From assembly GCA_030144725.1 (NCBI GenBank), contig JASKMD010000027.1, positions 2,466,412-2,530,411 on the forward strand: a DNA stretch of 64,000 nucleotides. The letters run 5' to 3'. The notes under the pieces were generated by a model, which was not told where the DNA came from, made no database searches, and saw only the letters and a list, made by a program, of their open reading frames with translations. Position numbers and translations under genes: made by a program. This DNA comes from Haematococcus lacustris (lineage: Eukaryota > Chlorophyta > Chlorophyceae > Chlamydomonadales > Haematococcaceae). Shown in pieces: positions 44,853 to 53,349 of the stretch (position 1 is the first letter of the stretch; each line of letters starts with the position of its first letter).

Positions 44853-44854
44853 TA

Positions 44855-45007
44855 GATAATTGGCGGTCCGAGAGCATTATGCGAAAATAATGGCCGAGGC
44901 CGAGGTGGCGCGGACATACATCCCGAGGCGCAGCCGAGGGATGTATGGTAGCAGAGCCGAGGACGAGACCATTAGTTCGCATAATGCGCGAGGTCAAGGC
45001 GGTTATC
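44855..45007. mobile_element. 153-bp MITE with long terminal inverted repeats and TA flanks
   Basis: The left arm begins GATAATTGGCGG and includes GCATTATGCGAAAATAATGG. The reverse complement of the right arm begins GATAACCGCC and includes GCATTATGCGAACTAATGG. The inverted similarity spans about 41 bases per arm. The element is bounded by TA on both sides (44853-44854 and 45008-45009), as expected for a Tc1/mariner-type target duplication. The interior (ccgaggcgcagccgaggg) has no ORF. A decayed relative is at 6473-6645. Confidence 0.7.
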
Positions 45008-45629
45008 TAGTATATTTGAGGTTCCCCAATCCCGTAACCGCCCCCATCCCCCGTTGACCAACACCGTACATCCCGTTGACCAACGCTTTCACCAACCCTT
45101 CTCAACACAGCCGCTCTACAAACGCTTCCCGACACTGATTGCGAGAATCGTACTTTGCCGCTCGACAATTATCAATTGCCGCTCGACCATTATCAAAAAG
45201 TGCACTTTGCCGCTCGACCATTATGCGTTGCCGCTCGACCATTATGCTTTGCCGCTCGACCATTATGCGTTGCCGGTCGACACATATCGACTGCCTCAAC
45301 TAGTCTATAACCTCATCCCTCTCCTAAGCGGCGTACTCCGACCTGAAAAACGACGAAAGACGTAGCTTCTAGTCAACATGCCAGCCTGGCACTTATAAGT
45401 AGACATGGCGTAGCGTCGCATGGCTACGTTGAGGTTGCATCAGTAGCGGAAGGAAGTTGCTTTTGAAAAACTCGCGACTTGCAAGTTGCGACGTGCAAGC
45501 CATACATGCAACTAGCACACTCGCGACGTGCGCCTCACTTGCGGAACACGCGGATCTGGCTGGTAGCACTTTGCGGCCTTGGTAAACTGACCCGAGTTAT
45601 GGAAAAATATTGACGCCTATATTTTTCCC
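45008..45629. other. Intergenic stretch between the MITE and the AT-rich element
   Basis: Contains the 20-bp minisatellite at 45153-45290 and otherwise unrecognised sequence with lower GC than the surroundings. The palindrome ggaaaaatatt...atatttttcc (45601-45628) abuts the left end of the next element and may belong to it. Confidence 0.5.
45153..45290. repeat. 20-bp minisatellite (TTGCCGCTCGACCATTATGC)n
   Basis: Six units, the first two degenerate and spaced by an interruption (aaaaagtgcac), then four nearly perfect units alternating tgcGttgccg and tgcTttgccg. The motif CATTATGC is also found in the terminal repeats of the adjacent MITE, so the array may derive from it. Confidence 0.8.
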
Positions 45630-46577
45630 TACCGTACTCTCCCTTTTGATTCCCTATCCCGAATCGTTTTTTGTCCTTCGGGAAACCGGGAATGATTAAA
45701 CAATGTATTTCTCTGGTCTTTCGGGAAGTAGTCAAACAATAAGTTGACCTTGACGAAAGTGCCAGCAATGGACCAGTTTGTGGTCCGGGGCATCAGTGCC
45801 GCCGACGCAGCTGATAATCTGCACCGCGAGCTCCTTATGCACGATGAACAACGCTTCCAAATGCCTCTTGATCGTCAAGCGGCAATTATTGAGAAGCGAC
45901 TACCTAGGACCACTAATTTAGGGCCTTCTCCACACCTCAATCTTGCCACATCGCCCAGCACACCTCCTGCTCTCGCACGCACCGGCAAAGCGTATGAGAA
46001 CTGGTAGCAACCTGCTCGGGAGGCGGGCCAGGCTGGGGCAAAGGCTAGTGCGGCGGGCCAGGCCGGGGTGGCAACAAGGGTGGCTGCTATGCCCAGGGCA
46101 AGGTCGAGGGAGGTGGGCCAGGCTGGGGCAAAGGCTGAGGTCACAGGACAGGCAAGGGTGGCAACCAGGCTGGCAACCATGTCAAGGGGGGAGGCGACTG
46201 GTCATACACGGTCAGCCGGTCAAGGCGGGGTGCTTTGGCCAAGGCAACAGAATGGGTGGCGGCAGGAGTACGCAAGTCTGAATGCTCCAAGGCAGATGAT
46301 AAGATATGCCGCCACTGCCAGTGCCCCATGTGACGTGGTCAGGTGATAAGGCCACTAGAAGAGAGGCCACGACAGTAGACTATGTGGATCATATGGTTTT
46401 GATGCGAGATTAATGGAGTGGGAGGCTTGATTATTTCCATGCACGAAGATGTTCTCAAAACTAACTTTAGACGTACTTTGGCCATCGGGGAATTTGAAAC
46501 AATGAAAAATATGGCTCGGGAATAATATTTTTATTATAGTTTCCGAGGCCTCGGGAATCAAAAGGGATAGTACGGTA
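45630..46577. mobile_element. AT-rich ~0.95-kb DNA transposon-like element with terminal inverted repeats
   Basis: TACCGTACTCTCCCTTTTGA + TTCCC at 45630-45654 is matched in inverse orientation at 46553-46577 with a single mismatch. TA dinucleotides form the outermost bases of both ends, which is compatible with a TA target duplication. Base composition inside is much richer in A/T near both ends than the surrounding DNA. It contains a short ORF at about 45768-46007 (MDQFVVRGISAADAADNLHR ...) with charged, non-repetitive sequence that I do not recognise. The middle (46010-46250) is a GGCCAGGC/GGCAAC-rich tandem motif. Too short for a complete transposase, so probably non-autonomous. Confidence 0.6.
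45768..46007 (+). CDS. Short ORF within the AT-rich TIR element, unknown
   Basis: From ATG 45768 the frame encodes 79 residues: MDQFVVRGISAADAADNLHR, then a charged segment (LLMHDEQRFQMPLDRQAAII), then a Pro/Thr tail. Composition differs from the low-complexity frames around it and it lies wholly inside the TIR element. It could be a remnant of a transposon-encoded protein. No catalytic motif visible. Confidence 0.35.
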   Translation: MDQFVVRGISAADAADNLHRELLMHDEQRFQMPLDRQAAIIEKRLPRTTNLGPSPHLNLATSPSTPPALARTGKAYENW

Positions 46578-46711
46578 TACCTCAAATATACAGTAAATAG
46601 TAGACTTGCAGACTTGCAGACTTGCAGACTCGCCTGCCATCTGTCACTGTTTCACGGGGAGTGGCACTGTTTCACGGGGAGGCGACAGTATATCGTAGCG
46701 GAGTCGAGACG
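46578..46711. promoter_or_regulatory. Promoter region of family copy 4
   Basis: Two TTTCACGGGGAG boxes (46649-46661 and 46669-46681) in a short duplicated segment ctgtcactgtttcacgggga / ggcactgtttcacgggga, ending about 30 bases before the ATG. A gacttgcaga triplication lies at 46600-46630. The left boundary is the right TIR of the AT-rich element, so that element inserted within about 130 bases of this gene's start. Confidence 0.45.
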
Positions 46712-47765
46712 ATGCTCGCCATTCGCTCCGCCCCCCCCGCGCTGCGACGAGCTGCCAACCACAGCGCTGTACCTAGGAAGCGTGCAGGCAGTGGGCGCGA
46801 CCACAGCAAGGCCCTTACAATGACACTGCGTGCGAGAGGCACTAGTGAGACGGTGTGCACGCTGAACGAGACGCTCCGCAATAGTCGCGGCCTGGTCGCT
46901 GCGTAGAGGAGGAGGGCGAGGGCTGGGTCGTAAAGCGCTCCAGGACTGGTGCAGGCTTCGCGACACTGTTTAGGTGGGATCCATAGCAACCCCTTCACAA
47001 GTCATTCACATAGACTTCACTCATAGCTTGTTGAATGGCTTTGCTTACAGGCTTGACTTCCAGCCCACTGCGTTTGCTGTGGCTTCAAGCGGCAGGATCC
47101 TAGTGGCTGCTCCGGGCTTCGTACACATGTTTGACTCAAAAGGGAAGGCTGTAACTGTAACTGTACCAGGGCAAGACACCGCTGCGTGTATGGAATGCCT
47201 TGACAATTGGTAAGCATTTCAGCAGCAAGGCTAGGTAAAGGCAGATGGAAGTGTGCATAAGTGCAGTAATGACGACATGGGTGTTGATCCCCATGGTGCT
47301 GTTTGCAGTTTGATCTTCACTGCAGCTGAGAAGATGTACACGCTGGACACTGACAGTTTCAATGAATCACATGTGAGGCGGCTGGTGAGCCGTGTGAAGC
47401 CCTCTGGTGGTCTGGCGCTGTTCCATGCAGCACAGAAGGTGTTGTTCATCAGCGACCACAACTGCCTGTGCGAGCTGGACATGGAGTCCAAGGAGTGCCG
47501 GATCATCACTGAAGGCATGAGAGCTGGCCGCTTGTGCAGTGGCACGGAGAAGTCAGCGCTCTTCATATCGCCCACACTATCTGGTCCCATGAACGTGATA
47601 CCCTGCTCCATGAGTGGGAGCTTGAATATTTATGGCAACCCACAAGAGTCAGCCCTAAGCGCTGACTTCTGTGTAAACAGCAGCGGCGACGTGCTGTTCT
47701 TCGAGCAGCCAGTGAAGGGTAAGCTGACAAAGCTGCACCGGCTTCCAGGACTGCTGCCCACTTAG
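46712..47765 (+). pseudogene. Tandem family copy 4, exon 1 disrupted by a 28-bp deletion
   Basis: Exon positions by homology: 46712-46973, 47051-47209 and 47309-47765 (phase-2 introns). In exon 1 the segment corresponding to cggactgcggcggctacgcg + gtgacatg of the other copies is missing between ggtcg and ctgcgtagagg (near 46899). The frame shifts and reads TAG at 46904-46906. After the deletion the original frame resumes (EEEGEGWVVKRSRTGAGFAT) and exons 2 and 3 are fully open: LDFQPTAFAVASSGRILVAA ... CMECLDN and LIFTAAEKMYTLDT ... GLALFHAAQKVLFIS ... LCSGTEKSALFIS ... DFCVNSSGDVLFFEQ ... LPGLLPT. Only three exons, but exon 2 is of the LDFEPTAF type found as the extra exon of copy 3. Either a recent pseudogene or a gene using a later start. 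Confidence 0.7.
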
Positions 47766-49260
47766 AAGGCTGTTGGGTGACATGGCAGCCAGCGCCATCG
47801 TTTAGCGGTTCTCAGCAGCTCATAGCTGTTACTAACAAGCTGCTTGGCAAATTGTTGTAAGCAGCCCTGGACCTCCCAGAACCCCTCAGGACCATGTAGG
47901 TGCCCAGGATCCCAGCTTGCTACACCGCCATGAGACACCTTCACCCCTTATGCCCTGTAAGGGTCTGTTCAGGGGTGCAGACAACGGTTGAGCGTCCGCA
48001 GTGCAGGAGCGCACTTCAAAGCATGGCATGGCTGCTGATCATGGGAGGCATTGGCTTTGTTTTCAGCCCCTGTGCTGCACAGGGTTGGCAAGAGCGTCAC
48101 ATCCAGACTTGTGCACAAACCCGCCCGACCCCTCGTCCAACTTAACACTGTCACATCCAGACCAGACTCACACAAGCCTGTGCAAGGTAGTAGGCCGTGT
48201 AGAGCATTGTCAACGTGCTCATTAGCAGAATGCCAGGCGTAGTATGCCTCAACTGCCCACAGGGTGACCCAGAGCTCCTGGTGGGCTGCCCAGCTGCCTT
48301 GGCGCACATCCACTAGCACCACTTGCACTGCCATGCCTGTCTGCCTGCTTGCACTTGGCTCATTGGCAGACCCCAGCATAGGAATGGTAGTGTCATTGGC
48401 AGACCCCAGCACAAGGCTGGTAGGGTGTGGCCATGTGCAGCCCACCTCCCCCTGCAGCCAAGCCAGCAGGACAGCTAGGCAGGCCCATGCTGGGATCGGA
48501 TGCTCAGCAAGGGCAGCGGCAGCAGCGGCAGAGCGCGGCCAAGTGCGTTTCCCATCTTGCGTGAACCTTGTGCGGGTGAGGGCCTGGTGTCGTGTTACAG
48601 ACAGCTGGAGATGGGGGCTGGGCAATGGCAGGGGGTGGGGGCTGGGCTGGAGTGGTACCAGCCCCAGCCTGCAGCCTCAGCCTTTCCAATGCAGGGGGCG
48701 TGGGGGCTACTAGGAGTCCAAGGTACCATGGGGCTGCAAGGACGCCTGACGACTCGCGGGAGCGCCATTAGGGGATGAGCTGGTTGTAGGGGTTGGCAGC
48801 TAAGCAGCATTGTGGGGACGGCAGCTAAGCAGCCGTACCTTTTCAAGGCTTGTAGCTTCCAGGACTTCTGACGACTCTCAAGAGTGCCTGCAGGGGACGC
48901 TTCACGCTATGGGTTGCATGGGTAAGCTGGTGGGGTATAGATCTATTGTGGATGGTGGGGTGCGCCATCTGCCACCCCACCTGCCTTCCCTCAACTACCC
49001 AATCACCTCCCAAGTGTGGCACGTGGCTGAACTAGGACACTGCAGAACACTGGGTCCCAACAGAGTTAGCTGGTTCACGCCACAAGTCTAAACCCTGGCC
49101 TTGCCTGCGCTGCCTTGCAGCCGGGAGGTTTGGGTTTGGGTGTCGAGAATTGTATGCTGTAGGTGCCGAAACAATACCAGACCAACTCCGATCACTAGGA
49201 CGAGGTTGACACCGACGCTCTCCTGCTTAGGCTATGCTTGACGTCGGTGCCATCTGTCCC
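47766..49260. other. Intergenic between copies 4 and 5
   Basis: Starts with the family 3' flank (ggctgttgggtgacatggca, caccttcaccccttatgccc). TGTAA at 47856-47860 is a plausible polyadenylation signal for copy 4. acaaacccgcccgacccctc-gtccaactt at about 48117 recurs at about 52350. The ~220-bp dispersed repeat occurs at about 48945-49160. Frames from 47969-48778 on both strands are not convincing genes. Confidence 0.45.
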
Positions 49261-49355
49261 CCGGTGCCATCTGTCACATTTGTTTTTACCGGAGGGGCCA
49301 TTTTTTCATGGGGTGGCAGGAGTCGCTAACGTTGTCATGTAGTGGTGTGGAGACG

Positions 49356-50921
49356 ATGCTCGCCGTTCGCTCCGCCCCCCCCCGCGCTGCGACGAGCTGT
49401 CAACCACAGGGCTGTGCCTCGGAAGGGCGCAGGCATTGGGCGCGACCACAGCAAGGCCCTCACAACGACACTGCGTGCGGCAGTCAGCCCTGAGACGCTG
49501 TGCACGCTGCACGCGCCGCTGCTCAAAAGTCACGGCCTGGTCGCGGACTGCGCCGGCTACGCGGTGACATGCTGCGTAGAAGAGGAGGGCGAGGGCTGGG
49601 TCGTGAAGCGTTCCAAGACTGGTGCAGGCTTCGCGACGCTGTTTGGGTGAGATTACTAGCAGCCTGGTGACCACAAGGCAATAACATATTCTTAGGCTTC
49701 CCTCATGGATTTTTGTATGGCTTTGCTTGCAGGCTTGACTTTGAGCCCACTGCATTTGCTGTGACCTCAGGCGGCAGTATCATAGTGGAGGCTCGGTGCT
49801 CAGGATATGTGGTCGACTTATATGGGAAAAGCGGTGCCCGCTGCTTCTGATGAATGGTGAGTTGTCCAGCAGTTCATTAATGCTCATGCTGCTGTTTCAT
49901 CTTACCTGCTTTTTGCCGAAGATGCTCGTGTCAGTTACACACCTCAGCAAATGCTGTGTATGCCTTTGGTTAACCTTGCTCCTAGTTTGCTTGCAGGTCT
50001 TATGGATTGGCCTTTGATGATCAGCCCTTTGATGATCAGCCCTTTGATAGGCTCAGGCGTGACCCTAAGCCCTCTGTGTCCGCTGCAGACCCAGAAGGCA
50101 CCATCATGGTGGCTGGCGACGGCAGCCTACATACCTTTAGTAGCAAAGGGGACCTGCAGCAAACAGTGGCTGTGGAAGGAACCATCCATTGCATGGCGGG
50201 CCTCAATGATGGCAGGTGAAGGGCTCAGCAATGCAGCTAGCTCACTGCACTCATCCCAATACCTCTATGGCCCTGGGACTTACGCACACCAACGATACAA
50301 TGTGCCAACCATCAGCGTCATTGCCCCATCATGGCAGCATGGCATGGTTGGCAGTGCTGCAGCACACATACTCATTGTTCATTTATGTCATGAATCATGG
50401 GTCTTGCGCTCGTGGGTGTGATATATTGCAAAGACAGCATGAAATCATTATAGTTATCATTTGTTGCTTGCAGGTCGATCTTCATTGCAGACGACACCAT
50501 GTACATGATGGATATGCGCATGGCTAAATTGGAGGAGCTGGTGAGCCATGTGAAGCCCTCTGGTGGTCTGGCTCTGTTCCCTGCAGCGAACAAGCTGCTG
50601 TTCATCAGCTCCCGCAACAGCCTGTGTCAGCTGGACATCGAGTCCAAGGAGTGCAGAGTCATTGATCAATGCATGATCGCAGCTGGCCGCCTGTGCAGTG
50701 GCACGGAGAAGTCAGCACTCTGCATATCGCCCACATCATCTGAATACATGCACTTGATTTCCTGCTCCATGGGTGGTGGCTTGGATAGGTATGTAAACCC
50801 ACAGCAGTCAGCCCTCAATGCTGACTTCTGTGTGAACAGCTGCGGCGATGTGCTGTTCTTTGAGCCATCAGGATACAGTCTGACAAACCTGCGCAGGCTG
50901 CCAGGACTGGTGCCCGCTTGA
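49356..50921 (+). pseudogene. Tandem family copy 5, frameshift in exon 1 and stop in exon 2
   Basis: Exon positions by homology: 49356-49646, 49733 to about 49857, 49997-50215 and 50474-50921. The conserved ATG (49356) is followed by a C9 run where copy 4 has C8. The extra base shifts the frame, which otherwise continues ALRRAVNHRAVPRKGAG ... CCVEEEGEGWVVKRSKTGAG. Exon 2 (LDFEPTAFAVTSGGSIIVEA ...) meets TGA at 49848-49850 just before the likely donor. Exons 3 and 4 are open: a 15-bp repeat gives FDDQPFDDQPFDR, then KPSVSAADPEGTIMVAGDGS ... GLNDGR, then SIFIADDTMYMMDMR ... LCSGTEKSALCIS ... DFCVNSCGDVLFFE ... LPGLVPA. The C-run difference could be a sequencing error, but the exon 2 stop is independent evidence of decay. 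Confidence 0.65.
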
Positions 50922-53349
50922 GAGGTTGCTGGGTGTCCTATCATCAGCTCATAGCTGTTGCTGGCAGGCTGCTTGACAAGCTGTCTTATGCAGCCGTGGA
51001 CCCCTAGAAACAGTACACCGTCATCAACACCAGGTCACCTGAACCCCTGCCACCTTGAAGGGATCTGTTGAGGGGTGCTGCAGTTCCTGTTTTGCACAGT
51101 ATTGGCAGTTGCTTCACACTTGTGCACACGTCACACGTCACACTTGTCACGCATGTCATGAAGGCAGGGCAGCAGTATATGTAAGGTCTGTAAATGTAAG
51201 GTGTACGGGCCTCGCAACTGCTCAAATAGTGACCCAGAGCTGTGAGTCGCACGAACGGTGAATCTGGTGTGGTCGGCTACCTCCCCGCCTTACCCACCAC
51301 TTTTTCAACACCCTAGTGGGGCAAGTCACCGAGTGGCCACAGCCCCAGCTTGCCCAGCCCGCCACTATGCCTGCAGCCACAGATGTAGAGGGCCCCTTCC
51401 TGATGCAGAGGGCCAGGGGGCTACCAGGCTGGGCCCAGCCCCGCTCGACTTGCAATGCGCTGAGCTAAGCGCACAGGTAGATGTGGTATCCATGCAACAC
51501 TTGGTCCAGGGCTGGCTTAAGAGCTTATCAAGCCAGCGCTGGGACCAGGGATTAAGCACTGGCATGACAAATGCGCCCCCTCCCTCGTCCGACTAGCTAG
51601 ACTAGCTGGACTAGCTATTGGCTGGCATCCCAACTCCAAGCCTGACCACACCCTTGCCTGAATCACTACAGGGTCCGCTGCTGGAGGGTTGGAGGGCCGC
51701 CTGGGCAGCAAGGAGGACAAGCAAGGCGTTGGGTAAAGGTCCACCGGCATGTCACCCTTTCCCCCCTTGGCATGACTTCATTGGCCTGGTTCATTTTGCA
51801 AGGGGGGAAAGATGGCTGGAACAGGACACGAGTACACCGCCCGCAACGTTGACCGTAAGCAGCACCGTCACATGGCAGACGGGCGCGGCGTTGGCGGCAA
51901 AGTAGGCTAGTCAGGGCGCGCTGGCGAAAGAAGCTATTTTTCCGCAGCTCCAAGCAGCGCAACGACTGTACATCATCCTAGACCGCCTTCTGTCCGCTCT
52001 CTCTCATGCCCGCCTGCGAAGCCAGTGCGCGACGTCAGCTCCGGCCCGGCACCATCTGTCGCTGTTTTACGGAGCCGCATCACGGATTGACATCACGTTT
52101 AGAGGGAGGGTAGACTTCAGTTCACCGTGCTCTCGTGTGCTCACGTCGAGACGATGCTCACTGTCAGCCCACCCAGCTGTTGCCCAGCCGCCACTGCTAC
52201 CCTGGCCAGCCTTGCAGCATGTGCGGCACTATACTGTGTACCAGGCTGCACCAGACCTTTGCTCTGCTTGCAATGCGCTGCGCAGAGTGCACAGGTGAAA
52301 GAGGTATTATTCATGCAGCGCTGGGGCCAGGGATTAAGCACTGGCATGACAAACCCGCCCGACCCCTCGTCCAACTTGATACTAGCTGGCTCCCTAGCTT
52401 CCAACCTATAGCTTCCAGCCTATTGCTCCCTAGCTATACTTGAGGCTGGCTCCTAGCTTCCAACCTGACCCCACCCTCGCCCCAACCGCCAGAGGGTCCT
52501 CTTTCTGGAGGGCTGCCTGCCACCTGGGCGGCAAGGAGGGCAAGTAAGGCGTTGGGTAAAGGCCCACCGGCATGCCACCCCCTCCCCCCTTGGCCTGACC
52601 TCAAACTCGTGAACAGGACTCGTGAACAGGACACGGTTACGCTGGCTCGCAGAGTTGACAAGTCAGTAGCTAGTGACTACGTATTGATGCGCATAGGGAG
52701 GGCACCATGGAGTGGTGCGGTGGGACCAGCAATGGCAGTAGGTGCACCCCCCGTACCTAACCTGGCTGTCTGGCTGTGTAGTGCAGGGCTATACTGTGTA
52801 GGGCTGGGCTGTCCCGCCGCCTACACCCCAGGCACGTCAGGGAGGAGCATGCAGAATCTTTATGAGAGCTGTCAGGCGCTGCCTACCGCTGAGAGGGTCA
52901 GCGAGGCTGCAAGCGGGTGTATGGATGGCAGTGGATCAAGCAGCAGGGTCACTTGGCAGAGGGGCACGGCGTTGGCGGCAAAGTAGGCTAGTCAGGGCGC
53001 GGTGGCGAAACAAGCAGCGACTGCGCAGGCTCGTAGCCGCCCCTCTGCCCGCGCTTTCTCTCGCTCGCCTGCAAAGTAAGCTAGTCAGCGACTGCGCAGG
53101 CTCGTAGCCGCCCCTCTGCCCGCGCTTTCTCTCGCTCGCCTGCAAAGTAAGCTAGTCAGCGACTGCGCAGGCTCGTAGACCGCCTTCTGTCCGCTCTCTC
53201 TCATGCCCGCCTGTGAAGCCAGTGCGCGACGTCTGCTCCTACCCGGCACCATCCGCCGCTATTTCACGGACCCGCTTCACGGATTTACATCACGTTTGGT
53301 GGAGGATAGACAGAAGTTGATCGCGCCCTCTTGTATTGAAGTTAAGACG
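50922..53349. repeat. Intergenic segmental duplication between copies 5 and 6
   Basis: Two related segments, about 51430-52170 and 52255-53370, share in the same order: ttgcaatgcgctg, ccagggattaagcactggca + tgacaaa, a gagggt/ggagggc...caaggcgttgggtaaagg block, cgttggcggcaaagtaggct + agtcagggcgcg, and accgccttctgtccgctctc + tctcatgcccgcct leading into the family 5' region. The first copy ends at an ATG-containing exon 1 relic (52140-52170, gtcgagacgatgctcac). The second leads into the real exon 1 of copy 6. A 71-bp tandem repeat (2.2 units) lies at 53017-53175. No other gene recognised. Confidence 0.65.
53017..53175. repeat. 71-bp tandem repeat upstream of copy 6
   Basis: Units start at 53017, 53088 and 53159 (gcgactgcgcaggctcgtag ...). 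Two full units are essentially identical, and the third breaks into the promoter region after the first 18 bases. Confidence 0.85.

Noticed and set aside
45153..45290. Regularly spaced repeats resembling a CRISPR array
   Set aside because: Units are contiguous 20-mers with no unique spacers, in an intron-rich eukaryotic region.
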